64,000 nucleotides of DNA from contig NZ_CP072800.1 of the NCBI RefSeq assembly GCF_017901155.1, positions 62,001-126,000 of the forward strand, in the 5' to 3' direction. The position numbers and the translations under genes are program-made. The DNA is from Candidatus Thiothrix anitrata (GTDB taxonomy: Bacteria > Pseudomonadota > Gammaproteobacteria > Thiotrichales > Thiotrichaceae). Below the pieces are notes generated by a model. The model did not search any database, was not told the origin of the DNA, and saw only the letters and a list, made by a program, of their open reading frames with translations. This document shows, piece after piece, positions 36,933 to 47,520 of this stretch. Every line of letters begins with the position of its first letter. Position 1 is the first letter of the stretch.

Positions 36933-37397
36933 CTACTTAAATGTCTTACGAGGACGACCGCGCTTCCGCTGGGTAATTTGCCCCTCTTCCAATTCGGCAG
37001 TTGCCCAGTCGATCAAGCTTTTGTGAATATGCTCGGCGACAACGTGTAAGCGTTCCTCTAATGCAGCGCGGAAAAAGTTTTCGCGTTGCTCGCTGATACG
37101 TAGTGCTTCTTGCAATTCACGAATTTCTTCACGTGCCTGCGCTTCCATTTCCTCTAACTGGCCGCGCAATTGCTCCACTTTATTACTTAACTCTTCTCTG
37201 ATTTTACGTTTTTCTTCAGCCGCTTGTGCACGCACATCAGATAACGTACTGGAAGTTGCACCTTTTGGGCGACCCCGCCCACGCTTTTTGGTAGTTTCTA
37301 ATTGCATTTTCGTTTGACCTGCATGTTTCTGTTCAGCCTCATCCTTGATTGCCGTTTGCCGCTCTGCTATTTCATCCGAATATTCAGCCATCATCAT
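36933..37397 (-). CDS. Coiled-coil protein with AT-hook motifs at both ends
   Basis: 154 aa from the ATG at 37397, which has TGAGGG 4-10 bases before it; the frame is open to a TTG at 37409. Two AT-hook-like motifs (core GRP) flank the body: KKRGRGRPKG (about 37-46) and KRGRPRK (about 145-151). Between them lies a charged helical region (about 55-118, Glu/Arg/Gln-rich) likely to form a coiled coil, and an amphipathic helix (HIHKSLIDWATAELEEG). The arrangement suggests a dimeric minor-groove DNA-bridging or nucleoid-associated protein. No family name recognised; the function is inferred only from the motifs. Confidence 0.75.
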   Translation of the reverse strand: MMMAEYSDEIAERQTAIKDEAEQKHAGQTKMQLETTKKRGRGRPKGATSSTLSDVRAQAAEEKRKIREELSNKVEQLRGQLEEMEAQAREEIRELQEALRISEQRENFFRAALEERLHVVAEHIHKSLIDWATAELEEGQITQRKRGRPRKTFK

Positions 37398-37747
37398 TAT
37401 TTCCCTCAATCAAATACCGCTATTTTGATATCTGATAACACTCTACTCAAACACACTATATGAGTAATTTTTAAACAAATCAAGTCGATTCGTAAATTTC
37501 ATCTATGAACAAATAAATGTGAATAAATCAATCAACAGGATCATAGGTTACACCGCAGACTGTAACCGTTTCAAATAAAATGTCACCCTCTACCGTATAT
37601 AGCAGCCACAGGATTCCTCGCATCGACGTAGCATACCACGATATGCGGTGAATTCACTCGCATAAGTGCTATTTTCGACGATTTTCGATTGAGTCTATTA
37701 GCAGAGTGTGCGATGTTAGCACGCTTTCAAACATCACCTTGAAGCGC
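37398..37747. other. AT-rich intergenic region with divergent promoters
   Basis: About 350 bases between the AT-hook gene (minus) and lptD (plus). It is clearly richer in A/T than the surroundings and contains several TATTTT/TAAATTT stretches and the near repeat CGACGATTTTCG at 37677. It must hold the promoters for both divergent genes, but I cannot place -35/-10 boxes with confidence and see no coding potential. Confidence 0.4.
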
Positions 37748-39928
37748 ATGGCAAGCTCAACGCATAAAACCCTAACCTTTATTGCCGCCTTGGGATTATC
37801 CGTCAGTCCAACGGTTGCTCTTGCCCAAACGCAATGGATGTCGTGCCCGATACTACCTTATCCGACTGATAATATTGAGCGTCCTGCCGATTTGCCGCCG
37901 CAAGCCGTACACATTGAAGCCAATACCGCGTTGTTCCGCGAACAAGGTGTGTCGGAAATGTCCGGTGATGTGCAAATTTCCCAACAAGATAAAAAAATGC
38001 GGGCAGACAATGCGACTTACGAACAAAGCAGCTCGCAAGTGACCGGCAAAGGCAATGTTACTTTTAGCACACCGACTCTAAAGGCTAAAAGCACTGATTT
38101 TAATTACAATTTAAACCAAGACAAAGGCGAGTTGCAAAATGCTGACTACCGTTTGCCGGTAACAGAAGGTCGTGGTTCCAGCAAACGCATTGTACGCGAA
38201 AGTCCGCAATTAACCCGACTTGAGCAGGCATCGTACACCACCTGCCCACCCGGAAATGCGGCATGGAGCTTGAACTCGCCGAATATTCGCCTTTACCACG
38301 AGCAAGAACAGGGCACGGCAACTAATGTCACCCTCAAGATACGTAAAGTGCCCATTCTGTATTTGCCCTACATTTCTTTCCCGTTAACCGACAAGCGTAA
38401 ATCAGGCTTTTTGTTCCCTGTGATTGGTTCCACGGAAAAAACCGGGATACAAGCGGGCATCCCCTATTACTTTAATCTCGCACCGAACTACGACATGACG
38501 CTCACGCCCACTACATTGAGCAAGCGGGGTTTGCAGTTGGGGACAGAGTTTCGCTATTTGACGGAAAAGCACCAAGGCGAAGTGAAATACACCCTGCTGC
38601 CCAATGACAAAATCGGCACGGTTAGCAATCGTTATTACTACGACCTGAAGCACAATACCCAGATCGACGAACGCTCCAGTGTCTCATTGAAAGCAGAAGG
38701 CGTTTCCGACGATCAATATTTCGTTGACTTAGGTAACTCGTTGCAAGCAACCAGTGAAGTGAACCTGGAACGTCGCCTCACCTATCAAACCAGCGGTGAT
38801 AAGTGGACATTTTCCGCAATGACGCAGGATTACCAAGTCCTAGACGGCGGTACTAAACCGCACTCGCGCTTACCACAATTATTGCTAAATTACCGCCCAC
38901 TGCAAAACAGCAATGGCGTAGACATGCAGATAAATACCGAATACACCAAGTTTTCAGGCAGTAAAACCGCAACTAACGGTTCACGCTTAGACCTAAAAAC
39001 GACTGTCAGCAAAAATTTCGCGAACGATGCCGCTTACATCAAACCTTCCGTAAGCCTGCGCCATAGCGAATACACCTTAGACGATGCCAACAAAACCCGT
39101 GTGAGTCGCACCTTACCAACCGCCACCGTAGATGCTGGATTGTTTTTTGAACGCGAGGTCAAACAAGGTCAGTATTTACAAACGTTGGAACCGCGCCTGT
39201 ATTACACCCAAACGCCGTACAAAGATCAAAGCAGTATTCCGGTGTTTGACTCTTCCGAAAACACCTTTAGCTACGGGCAATTGTTTAGCGAAAATCGTTT
39301 TACCGGGAAAGACCGCATTGAAGATGCCAATCGCCTGTCAGCGTCCGTCACCACCCGTTTTCAAGATCAAAAAAGCGGTCGCGAAGTGCTGCGAGCCAGC
39401 GTCGGACAAATCTACCACTTTGATGAGCGCAAAGTGACCTTACCGGGTCAAACCGCGCAGACGGGCAAACGCTCTGAGATCGTCTTTGAAACCGGCGGGC
39501 AACTTAACCCACGCACCAATCTCAGCAGCACCACGTTTTGGGACAGTGACACTAAAAAGCTGACCGCCAACCAAGTGGATTTACGTTACAAAGACGATAA
39601 AAAGCGCATTGTTAATGTCGGTTACACCAAGCGTAAAGACGAGTTTGAAGCAGGTCGTCTATCCTTCGTTGCTCCGGTAAAAGAGAATTGGAAAGCCATC
39701 GGTGGCGTGGAATACGACTTACTCAACAATCGCAATCTGGAATCGGTAGTCGGCGCGGAATACGAAAGCTGCTGCTGGAAAACCCGTGTCGCTGGTCGTA
39801 ATTACCTTCTTCCTGACAATAAAACCCGTGATAATGCCGTATTCATCGAATTTGAATTAAAAGGCTTGGGGAATTTTGGTAGTGGCACTCGTGACCTATT
39901 GCAAGACCGCGTTTACGGCTATGAATAA
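37748..39928 (+). CDS. lptD: LPS-assembly outer membrane protein LptD
   Basis: Outer-membrane beta-barrel that, with LptE, inserts LPS into the outer leaflet. 726 aa from the ATG at 37748; TTG/GTG starts at 37739/37706 are less likely. Signal peptide about 1-26 (FIAALGLSVSPTVALA). The OstA-like N-terminal domain (about 45-190, HIEANTALFREQGVSEMSGD) is followed by the LptD barrel. Cysteines at ...SCPIL..., TTCPPGN and SCCWK are candidates for the inter-domain disulfides. surA overlaps its 3' end by 8 bases. Confidence 0.95.
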   Translation: MASSTHKTLTFIAALGLSVSPTVALAQTQWMSCPILPYPTDNIERPADLPPQAVHIEANTALFREQGVSEMSGDVQISQQDKKMRADNATYEQSSSQVTGKGNVTFSTPTLKAKSTDFNYNLNQDKGELQNADYRLPVTEGRGSSKRIVRESPQLTRLEQASYTTCPPGNAAWSLNSPNIRLYHEQEQGTATNVTLKIRKVPILYLPYISFPLTDKRKSGFLFPVIGSTEKTGIQAGIPYYFNLAPNYDMTLTPTTLSKRGLQLGTEFRYLTEKHQGEVKYTLLPNDKIGTVSNRYYYDLKHNTQIDERSSVSLKAEGVSDDQYFVDLGNSLQATSEVNLERRLTYQTSGDKWTFSAMTQDYQVLDGGTKPHSRLPQLLLNYRPLQNSNGVDMQINTEYTKFSGSKTATNGSRLDLKTTVSKNFANDAAYIKPSVSLRHSEYTLDDANKTRVSRTLPTATVDAGLFFEREVKQGQYLQTLEPRLYYTQTPYKDQSSIPVFDSSENTFSYGQLFSENRFTGKDRIEDANRLSASVTTRFQDQKSGREVLRASVGQIYHFDERKVTLPGQTAQTGKRSEIVFETGGQLNPRTNLSSTTFWDSDTKKLTANQVDLRYKDDKKRIVNVGYTKRKDEFEAGRLSFVAPVKENWKAIGGVEYDLLNNRNLESVVGAEYESCCWKTRVAGRNYLLPDNKTRDNAVFIEFELKGLGNFGSGTRDLLQDRVYGYE

Positions 39929-41057
39929 AGCATGGCTGCTGTTAGTGCTGACGATTACGCCGTTAGTGCAAGCAGCAGAAGATGTCGCTATCGACCAAAT
40001 TGCTGCCGTCGTCAACGACGATTCGGTGTTAATGAGCGAAGCACAACAACGCATGAATACCCGCCAACTGAGCTTACGTCAAGCGGTAGACGAGTTGGTG
40101 CTGGAACGCTTACAACTTCAACAAGCTAAAGACAAGGGCATTCCAGAAGGTGATCCGCAAGCGGTTATTAGTGCATTACGCGCTCAAATGCTCAAAAATT
40201 CGGTTAAAGTCAGTGATCAGGAGGTTGCCGAACTGATTGCCAGCCAAAGTGATACTGTCACCAAGGGTGAAAGCTATCATTTGCAGCACATCTTATTGGC
40301 AACGCCTGCGGGTGTTTCTGCTGATCAAGCCAACCAGACTCGTGAACGCGCCGAGCAAGTGCGCCACCGACTACTAGCCGGTGAAGATTTTGCGCAACTG
40401 GCAAAAACCACCTCCGACTCGCACGCTGCAAAACAAGGCGGCGATTTAGGCTGGCAAGCGGCGGTAAACTTGCCTGCGAGTTTTATTCGCGCACTGGCGT
40501 TATTGAAAACCGGTGATATTTCCGAAGTCATTCGTGATGACAGTGGTTTCCATCTCTTAAAGCTGCTGGAGCGCGAAGGTGGAAAGCGCAAGATGGCGGA
40601 AAATATCCGCACGCGCCACATTTTGGTCAGTACCACTACCCGCGATGAGACCGTAGCCAAACAAAAAATTGATGATTTGTATCAGCAAGCGATGCAAGGA
40701 GCCAGCTTTGCGCAATTGGCAAAAGCCCATTCAGATGATCCCGGTAGTGCCGCCAAAGGTGGTGATTTGGGTTGGGTTACGCCCGGTAAAACCGTTCCTG
40801 AATTTGAGCAGGTCATGGCGCAAACACCGCCAAACACCCTGAGCCAGCCGTTTAAAACCAGCTTTGGTTGGCATATTTTACAAGTATTAGCCCGTCAACC
40901 TGTGGATCAAACGGTGGATAGCCTGCGCGATAAAGCCGGTGATTTCCTCGCCGAACGCAAAGCGGAAGAGCAATACCAAGCATGGCTGCAAGGTTTACGC
41001 AGCAAAGCTTTTATCGAATATCGCATTCCCAGCGATAACAACCTGCAACTACATTGA
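39921..41057 (+). CDS. surA: Periplasmic chaperone/peptidyl-prolyl isomerase SurA
   Basis: Chaperone and prolyl isomerase for outer-membrane proteins such as LptD. 378 aa from the ATG at 39921; signal peptide about 1-18 ([13 protein letters not shown]). After an N-terminal SurA_N domain come two parvulin domains: [11 protein letters not shown] with [17 protein letters not shown], and [10 protein letters not shown] with [16 protein letters not shown]. Overlap with lptD by 8 bases and the next gene pdxA 5 bases after the stop make one operon, the common lptD-surA-pdxA order. Confidence 0.95.
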   Translation: MNKAWLLLVLTITPLVQAAEDVAIDQIAAVVNDDSVLMSEAQQRMNTRQLSLRQAVDELVLERLQLQQAKDKGIPEGDPQAVISALRAQMLKNSVKVSDQEVAELIASQSDTVTKGESYHLQHILLATPAGVSADQANQTRERAEQVRHRLLAGEDFAQLAKTTSDSHAAKQGGDLGWQAAVNLPASFIRALALLKTGDISEVIRDDSGFHLLKLLEREGGKRKMAENIRTRHILVSTTTRDETVAKQKIDDLYQQAMQGASFAQLAKAHSDDPGSAAKGGDLGWVTPGKTVPEFEQVMAQTPPNTLSQPFKTSFGWHILQVLARQPVDQTVDSLRDKAGDFLAERKAEEQYQAWLQGLRSKAFIEYRIPSDNNLQLH

Positions 41058-41062
41058 GCATT

Positions 41063-42052
41063 ATGACAACACGTTTACGGATTGCGCTAACAGCGGGGGA
41101 ACCTGCGGGTATTGGCTCTGACATTATTCTGTTACTGCTGCAACAACAGCAATGGGCGGAAGTCGATTTGGTGGTAATTGCTGATCCTGTGGTGTTGCAA
41201 ACACGAGCGGATGCATTAGGGATTAGCGTGCGCTTACGTGAATATTCGCCGTCGACGCTGACAAGCGCGTGTCCGCTGGGTGAATGCTGGGTATTACCGA
41301 TACCTACCGCCGTGCCTGTTGAAGCCGGAGTGTTAAATCCAGCCAATGCACCTTACGTGTTAGCCACTTTGCGACGTGCGGTGGAAGGCTGTTTGAGCGG
41401 TGAATTCGCCAGCATGGTAACTGCGCCGTTACACAAGGGGGTTATCAATGACGCGGGTATTCCATTCACCGGACACACGGAATTTTTGGCGGAACTAACC
41501 CGCGCGCCGTTACCCGTAATGATGTTAGCCAGCCATAACCTACGGGTAGCACTCGCTACCACGCATGTGCCGTTAGCACAGGTCAGCTCACAAATTACCC
41601 GTGAATCGTTGACCCAAGTATTGACGATTTTGCATCACGATTTGCAGCATAAATTCGCGATTGCGCATCCGCGCATTTTGGTGTGCGGCTTGAATCCTCA
41701 TGCGGGTGAAGGCGGGCATTTAGGCACGGAAGAGTTAGACACGATTATTCCGGTGGTGCAGGCATTGCAACAGCAAGGCATGGATTTACGTGGCCCGTTA
41801 CCGGCAGATACTTTATTTACCCAGCGTCATTTGCAAGGGGCGGATGCGGTGTTGGCGATGTATCACGATCAAGGCTTACCGGTGCTGAAACACGCCAGCT
41901 TTGGGAAAGGCATTAATATTACGCTGGGGTTGCCGATTATCCGTACTTCCGTCGATCACGGGACGGCTTTGGATTTGGCGGGAACGGGTCAGGTCGAAAC
42001 CGGAAGTTTGTACGAAGCCATTGCACTGGCAGTGCAACTGAGCCTGAAATAA
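41063..42052 (+). CDS. pdxA: 4-hydroxythreonine-4-phosphate dehydrogenase
   Basis: Makes the pyridoxal-5'-phosphate precursor by NAD-dependent oxidation of 4-phosphohydroxy-L-threonine. 329 aa from the ATG at 41063; a TTG at 41054 adds 3 residues. Motifs: [14 protein letters not shown] at the N-terminus, the substrate/metal site [21 protein letters not shown], and [26 protein letters not shown]. It ends the lptD-surA-pdxA operon; a hairpin follows. Confidence 0.95.
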   Translation: MTTRLRIALTAGEPAGIGSDIILLLLQQQQWAEVDLVVIADPVVLQTRADALGISVRLREYSPSTLTSACPLGECWVLPIPTAVPVEAGVLNPANAPYVLATLRRAVEGCLSGEFASMVTAPLHKGVINDAGIPFTGHTEFLAELTRAPLPVMMLASHNLRVALATTHVPLAQVSSQITRESLTQVLTILHHDLQHKFAIAHPRILVCGLNPHAGEGGHLGTEELDTIIPVVQALQQQGMDLRGPLPADTLFTQRHLQGADAVLAMYHDQGLPVLKHASFGKGINITLGLPIIRTSVDHGTALDLAGTGQVETGSLYEAIALAVQLSLK

Positions 42053-42056
42053 AAAA

Positions 42057-42076
42057 GGGCATCCCGCAGGATGCCC
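42057..42076. terminator. Hairpin after pdxA
   Basis: The stem GGGCATCC/GGATGCCC (8 bp, loop CGCA) lies 4 bases after the pdxA stop and is preceded by a run of A. There is no T run on the plus side, while on the minus side the run would be T-rich. A second weaker inverted repeat (AATCAGAAC/GTTCTGGTT) lies at 42094-42120. Confidence 0.65.
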
Positions 42077-42393
42077 AACCGCTAGGAGGGTAGAATCAGA
42101 ACCTTTCACCCGTTCTGGTTATGCCTTCCTGCTTTGTTCTGCTATGACGCTGCCATTAGCCGTTCGGTTCAAAATAATATAAGAATTTTATAATTTAATT
42201 ATATGAGTACATCCTAGTCTATGTATGGGGGCAAGGCAAGTAGGAAAAATACTCACCTGTCAAGGCAATAGGGATAGAAACTTTCTGACAATTATCATAG
42301 GCAAGGGCTTTGCTGTAGGTTATAACACAGAAGCTGTGGCACAATGCGCCACCCTAATTGCGTTACAACAACGTCAGGAAAATCGTTACCTGT
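42077..42393. other. Intergenic region upstream of the rnf operon
   Basis: About 315 bases with no coding potential. The middle (about 42170-42220) is AT-rich (AATATAAGAATTTTATAATTTAATTATATG) and must carry the rnf promoter. A TATAAC box lies about 70 bases before rnfA. The AATCAGAAC/GTTCTGGTT inverted repeat is at 42094-42120. No riboswitch or small RNA was recognised. Confidence 0.4.
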
Positions 42394-42975
42394 ATGACTG
42401 ATTATTTGCTCATTATCGTCGGCACTGTGTGGGTCAACAATTTCGTGCTGTCCCACTTTTTGGGATTGTGCCCATTCATGGGAGTTTCGCGACGGCTGGA
42501 AACCGCGATGGGGATGGGGCTCGCCACCACCTTCGTACTCACACTGTCGTCCATCAGCAGTTATCTGGTTAATGCGTACTTATTGGAACCGTTGAGTTTG
42601 GAATATTTACGCACCATCAGCTTTATTCTCGTCATTGCTACGGTGGTGGGTTTTACAGAAATGGTTATCCGTAAAACTAGCCCGGTTTTGCACAATATTT
42701 TGGGTATTTACCTGCCGCTGATTACCACCAACTGCGCGGTGTTAGGCGTGGCATTGCTGAATGTGCAGGAAAGCCATGACTTTATTGAATCCGCACTCTA
42801 CGGCATGGGTGCTGCGCTAGGCTTCACCTTGGTATTAGTGCTGTTCGCGGGGATTCGGGAGCGCATTGCTGCGAGTGATGTTCCCGGTATTTTTCAAGGC
42901 AATGCTATCGGTTTAATCACCGCAGGCTTAATGGCTCTGGCTTTCATGGGATTTTCTGGACTGGTAAAAACCTAA
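42394..42975 (+). CDS. rnfA: Rnf complex membrane subunit A
   Basis: Integral membrane subunit of the Rnf ion-translocating ferredoxin:NAD+ oxidoreductase (RsxA in E. coli). 193 aa from the ATG at 42394, exactly the usual length; the frame begins earlier at 42358 but those 12 residues are not family-like. Six transmembrane helices; motifs [18 protein letters not shown] and [13 protein letters not shown] with the conserved Cys residues. The rnfB start overlaps its stop. Confidence 0.96.
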   Translation: MTDYLLIIVGTVWVNNFVLSHFLGLCPFMGVSRRLETAMGMGLATTFVLTLSSISSYLVNAYLLEPLSLEYLRTISFILVIATVVGFTEMVIRKTSPVLHNILGIYLPLITTNCAVLGVALLNVQESHDFIESALYGMGAALGFTLVLVLFAGIRERIAASDVPGIFQGNAIGLITAGLMALAFMGFSGLVKT

Positions 42976-43568
42976 TGATTAGCGCGATTCTCGTTATTTG
43001 TGGTATGTCTGCCGCCTTTGGTTTGTTGCTGGGCTATGCCGCTATTCGTTACAAAGTGGAAGGCAACCCCTTAGCCGAAAAAGTGGATGCGATTTTGCCG
43101 CAAACCCAATGCGGACAATGCGGTTTTGTAGGCTGCCGTCCGTATGCCGAAGCAATGGCGGCGGGTGAAGCCGACATTAATCGCTGCCCTCCCGGTGGTG
43201 AAGCAGTGATTAAATCGCTGGCAGAATTGCTAGGGGTGGAAGCCAAACCGCTGGATGCAGAAAACGGCGAACATTCCGATGTGCCGTTACTCGCCATTAT
43301 TGATGAAAACACCTGTATTGGTTGCACCTTGTGTATTCAAGCCTGCCCGGTTGACGCAATTGTCGGCGCGGCTAAACACATGCATACCGTGATTGCCAGC
43401 GAATGCACCGGCTGTAAATTGTGCTTACCGCCCTGCCCGGTGGATTGCATTGCGATGGTTCCGCTCAAAGCCGAACCCGCTAACTGGAAATGGCCTTACC
43501 CGGTATTCTCCCTCGTGCAACAACCTGCCAATGATGCGCAAGCCGCCGCGCTTAAGGTGTCGCCATGA
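42975..43568 (+). CDS. rnfB: Rnf complex ferredoxin-like subunit B
   Basis: 197 aa. An N-terminal transmembrane helix (about 5-25) is followed by a Fe-S domain [19 protein letters not shown]...RCPPGG (4Fe-4S, C-x2-C-x4-C...C) and two 4Fe-4S ferredoxin motifs, [16 protein letters not shown] and [16 protein letters not shown]. Electron entry/transfer subunit of Rnf on the cytoplasmic side. The stop overlaps the rnfC start by 4 bases. Confidence 0.96.
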   Translation: MISAILVICGMSAAFGLLLGYAAIRYKVEGNPLAEKVDAILPQTQCGQCGFVGCRPYAEAMAAGEADINRCPPGGEAVIKSLAELLGVEAKPLDAENGEHSDVPLLAIIDENTCIGCTLCIQACPVDAIVGAAKHMHTVIASECTGCKLCLPPCPVDCIAMVPLKAEPANWKWPYPVFSLVQQPANDAQAAALKVSP

Positions 43569-45155
43569 TTCAAACCTTACGCAAGCTATGGCAAATTCAC
43601 GGTGGTTTGCACCTTGATTACCACAAGGAAGCATCCAACAATAGTCACGCTCGCACCGTGCCGCTCGCTGCAGAATTCATTATCCCTTTACAGCAGCACG
43701 CCGGATATAAACCAACGCTGACGCTCAATATCGGTGATTACGTGTATAAAGGGCAGGAACTCGCATCGCACACGGGCTTTATGAAAGTCCCTATCCATGC
43801 TAGCACCTCCGGCACGATTACCGCCATTGAGGAGCGTCCGATTGCCCATCCATCCGGCCTTGCGGATATATGCATCATATTAGCTCCCGATGGCAAAGAT
43901 GACTGGGGCAATGCGCGGATGCCTCCCTACCTCGATCCGCAACAAATCGACCCTGAAACCTTACGCAAACGCATTTGTGCTGCCGGAATCGTCGGCATGG
44001 GCGGCGCGGTATTTCCCGTCAGCGATCAAACTCAATGTTCACGATCATATTCCGGTGGAAAGCCTGATTATTAATGGTGCGGAATGCGAACCTTACATTA
44101 CCTGCGATGATCGTTTGATGCAGGAACAGCCGGAAGAAATCATCGGCGGCATCCAGATCATGATGCACATTATCAATGCACCACAGTGCTTAATCGGGGT
44201 CGAAGATAATAAACCGCAAGCGATTGCCACCCTGCAAGCCACCCTCACAGCAATGGATGAAACTCGTGTGCAGGTGATTACGGTTCCCACGCTTTATCCG
44301 ACCGGCAGCGAGAAACAACTGATTCAAATCCTTACTGGCAAGGAAGTACCCAGCGGTGGTCGTCCGGCTAACGTTGGTGTTGTGTGCCATAATACCGCGA
44401 CTGCACGAGCCATTTACCGTGCTATCCATCATGGTGAACCGCTCATTGACCGCTATGTCACGGTGACGGGCGAAGGTATTACCCAACCTGCAAATTTTGA
44501 TGTACCACTGGGTACACCCATCCAGCATTTGGTGGAACAGGCAGGCGGTTACGCACAACCCGACCCGCAATTGCTCGATGGGCGGCCGATGATGGGGGTG
44601 AAATTACCCAGCGATCAAATTCCGATTGTCAAAGCGACTAACTGCATCTTGATTACGCGCCCAGCTGATACCACACCGACCGTGATGCCGTGCATCCGCT
44701 GCGGACGTTGCGCACAGAGCTGTCCCGCCAGCTTGTTACCGCAGCAATTGTATTGGCACGCCCGCGCCCGCGAATTTGAAAAAGCAGAAAATTACCATTT
44801 GTTTGACTGCATTGAATGCGGTTGCTGCGCTTATGTGTGCCCCAGCCACATTCCGCTGGTGGATTATTACCGCTTTGCCAAGGCGGAAATCCGCACACAA
44901 CGCGATGCCAAAAACAAAGCCGAACGCGCCCGTGAACGCCACGATTTTCATCAAGAACGACTCGAACGTGCTAAACGCGAAAAGGCTGAAAAGCTGGCAA
45001 AACACAAACAGCAAGCACAAGCAGGCGATGCTGATGACAGCAAACAAGCCGCTATCCGAGCAGCACTGGAGCGAGCCAAAGCCAAAAAAGCACAGGCGGC
45101 TGCCAGTGCCAATGCTGCCGCGCCGATAACACATTCAGAGAATGCACCAGAATGA
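43565..45155 (+). pseudogene. rnfC: Rnf complex NADH-binding subunit C, frameshifted
   Basis: NADH/FMN and Fe-S subunit of Rnf. The first frame (43565 to about 44015) gives the normal start GGLHLDYHKEASNN, ...GIVGMGGAVFP and then runs into a wrong frame. The correct continuation (from about 44015: SAIKLNVHDHIP, LIINGAECEPYI) is in another frame. One extra base in the TTTCCC stretch at 44012-44017 explains it, so removing one T or C restores a protein of about 529 aa. The rest has two 4Fe-4S motifs (CIRCGRCAQSCPASL and CIECGCCAYVCPSHIPL) and a Lys/Ala/Glu-rich tail typical of long gammaproteobacterial RnfC. All other rnf genes are intact, so a sequencing error is quite possible. Confidence 0.9.
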
Positions 45156-46177
45156 CAATAAATCAACACCCTACTCATTCGCAGACTCAGCAACCGAATG
45201 TCAGTCACATTATGCGTCAGGTGCTGTACGCACTCTTGCCCGGTACTGCTGTATTGCTATGGTATTTTGGTTGGGGAATCGTTACCAATCTGGTATTAGC
45301 CATTTTATTTGCCGAACTATTTGAGTGGGGTATGTTAAAGCTGCGACAACGTCCAGTACGCCCTTTTTTAAGCGACTACAGCGCGGTGGTAACCGCTTGG
45401 TTATTAGCCGTTGCAATGCCTGCATTTTCACCCTGGTGGTTAATCGCACTCGCCATGTTGTTCGCGATTGTGTTAGCGAAACACCTCTATGGTGGTCTAG
45501 GTTACAACCCATTTAACCCCGCAATGGTGGGTTACGCCGCCGTGTTAGTATCGTATCCGGTGCAAATGACCATTTGGCCTACGCCATTAGACTTCAGCAT
45601 GAATCACATCAATCTTGCACAAACTTTGCAACAAGTGTTCCTCGATGAAACCAGCGGTTGGGATGCATTCACCGCTGCAACGGTGCTAGATCACGTCAAA
45701 GTCAGCTTAGGCATGGGGCAAACCCTCAGCGAATTACACACGCAAACAGGGTTTGGCTGGTTGGCTGGCAAAGACTTGGAATGGGTAAGCCTTGGCTGGT
45801 TATTGGGCGGTTTATGGTTGTGGTATCGGCGTATTATCACTTGGCAAATCCCCCTAGCCTTCTTAGGCAGTTTGTTACTCATCGCTGGGGTATTTTGGCT
45901 GATTAACCCTCAAGCCTATGCGTCACCGTTATTTCATGCCTTTAGTGGTGCGGCAATGTTAGGGGCATTTTTCATTGCCACTGATCCGGTTTCCGCCAGC
46001 ACCACCCCCGTAGGCAAATTACTTTACGCAGCAGGCATTGGCATTTTCACCTACATTATCCGTACTTGGGGCGGTTACCCGGACGGAGTGGCCTTCGCTG
46101 TCATTATTATGAATATGGCAGTGCCGTTGATTGATTATTATACCCAGCCACGGGTATACGGCACATCACGGAGCTAA
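45152..46177 (+). CDS. rnfD: Rnf complex membrane subunit D
   Basis: 341 aa with about nine to ten transmembrane helices. The FMN-attachment motif of RnfD (S/T-G-A-T context) is seen near DPVSASTTPVGKLLYAAG in related form, and GYNPFNPAMVGYA is a strong family signature. It overlaps the rnfC end by 4 bases. With RnfA, E and G it forms the membrane ion-translocating part. Confidence 0.95.
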   Translation: MTINQHPTHSQTQQPNVSHIMRQVLYALLPGTAVLLWYFGWGIVTNLVLAILFAELFEWGMLKLRQRPVRPFLSDYSAVVTAWLLAVAMPAFSPWWLIALAMLFAIVLAKHLYGGLGYNPFNPAMVGYAAVLVSYPVQMTIWPTPLDFSMNHINLAQTLQQVFLDETSGWDAFTAATVLDHVKVSLGMGQTLSELHTQTGFGWLAGKDLEWVSLGWLLGGLWLWYRRIITWQIPLAFLGSLLLIAGVFWLINPQAYASPLFHAFSGAAMLGAFFIATDPVSASTTPVGKLLYAAGIGIFTYIIRTWGGYPDGVAFAVIIMNMAVPLIDYYTQPRVYGTSRS

Positions 46178-46180
46178 TTC

Positions 46181-46822
46181 ATGGTATTGAAAAACATGGT
46201 CAAATCGGGCGTATTCCTGACCACTTTCGCACTTTTAGGAACAGTTGTGCTGGCTCTTTCAAATCAGCTAACTCTACCGCTCATCGCAGCCAATGAACGC
46301 GCTGCTACCTTAACGCGGCTCAACGCCTTAATCAGCCCCTCGGAATACGATAATGACTTGTTAAATGATCAACGAGTCATACCTGCCGTCGCACTCAATA
46401 GTGCCGAACCTGTCACTGTTTACCTCGCTCGCAAGCAAAATCAGCCCGTTGCCGCACTATTTACGGTAACACCCGCCAACGGTTATAGCGGCAAAATCCG
46501 CCTTGTGGTCGCGGTGCTAGCTGACCAAAGTGTTGCCGGAGTACGTATTTTATCCCACAAGGAAACCCCCGGCTTAGGGGATAAGATTGACATTGCAAAA
46601 AGCGACTGGATCACCTATTTTAATGGCAAATCCTTAGAAAATCCGTCATTACAAACTTGGGCGGTTCGTAAAGATGGTGGTGAGTTTGATCAATTTACCG
46701 GCGCAACTATTACCCCTCGCGCCGTGGTTGGTGCGGTAAAAAATACCCTGCTGTGGTCACAACAACACTTTAGCGAATTGTTTATTGCCACACCGGAACA
46801 CCCCCTTCAGGAATCGAAGTAA
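46181..46822 (+). CDS. rnfG: Rnf complex flavin-bearing subunit G
   Basis: 213 aa. An N-terminal transmembrane helix (about 12-30) anchors a periplasmic domain that carries covalently bound FMN on Thr of the FMN-binding motif; here the segment is FDQFTGATITPRAVV (the Thr in SGAT/TGAT). The gene starts 3 bases after rnfD and shares its stop region with rnfE. Confidence 0.95.
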   Translation: MVLKNMVKSGVFLTTFALLGTVVLALSNQLTLPLIAANERAATLTRLNALISPSEYDNDLLNDQRVIPAVALNSAEPVTVYLARKQNQPVAALFTVTPANGYSGKIRLVVAVLADQSVAGVRILSHKETPGLGDKIDIAKSDWITYFNGKSLENPSLQTWAVRKDGGEFDQFTGATITPRAVVGAVKNTLLWSQQHFSELFIATPEHPLQESK

Positions 46823-47520
46823 TGTTTAAACCTGACTACGCCGCTTACCGCGAAATTACCCTCAATGGCCTGTGGAAAAATAACCCCGGTTTAGTGCAAT
46901 TATTGGGTTTATGCCCGCTCATGGCGGTGACAACCAATATGGTCAATGGCCTTGGCTTAGGACTGGCGACGCTCATGGCCTTGGTGAGTTCCAACGTAGC
47001 GATATCCATCGTGCGCCAATACATCAGTGAGGAAATCCGCATTCCAGCATTTGTGCTGATCATTGCCGCGAACGTCACCTTGATTGAAATGCTGATGAAA
47101 GCCTACCTACATGATCTCTATAACATTCTTGGCATTTTCATCCCACTGATTGTGACAAACTGCATCGTCATCGGACGCTCAGAAGCTTATGCAGCCAAAA
47201 ACCCTCCGCTTCACGCGGGCTTGGATAGCTTTATGATGGGGGTTGGCTTTATGCTGGTGCTGATGGCTTTAGGCGGCCTGCGTGAGTTGGTAGGTAACGG
47301 CACACTGTTTGCCGAAGCGCACTTAATGTTTGGTGAAGCTGCACGCCATTTAACGTTAACGGTTAGTGACGATTTCAAAGGCTTGTTGTTAGCAGCACTG
47401 CCACCTGGCGCATTCATCGGCCTCGGCCTTTTGGTCGCACTGAAAAACTGGTTTGATCAACGCGCAGCACGTCCCGCAACCATCGCTGTCATGCAACCCA
47501 TGACCCACGAGGCGGCATGA
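46822..47520 (+). CDS. rnfE: Rnf complex membrane subunit E
   Basis: 232 aa with six transmembrane helices, homologous to RnfA with inverted topology. Motifs: NNPGLVQLLGLCPLMAVTTN and FIPLIVTNCIVIGRSEAYA. It is read directly after rnfG (1-base overlap) and overlaps nth by 4 bases (ATGA). A short His/Met-containing tail (PMTHEAA) ends the protein. Confidence 0.96.
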   Translation: MFKPDYAAYREITLNGLWKNNPGLVQLLGLCPLMAVTTNMVNGLGLGLATLMALVSSNVAISIVRQYISEEIRIPAFVLIIAANVTLIEMLMKAYLHDLYNILGIFIPLIVTNCIVIGRSEAYAAKNPPLHAGLDSFMMGVGFMLVLMALGGLRELVGNGTLFAEAHLMFGEAARHLTLTVSDDFKGLLLAALPPGAFIGLGLLVALKNWFDQRAARPATIAVMQPMTHEAA

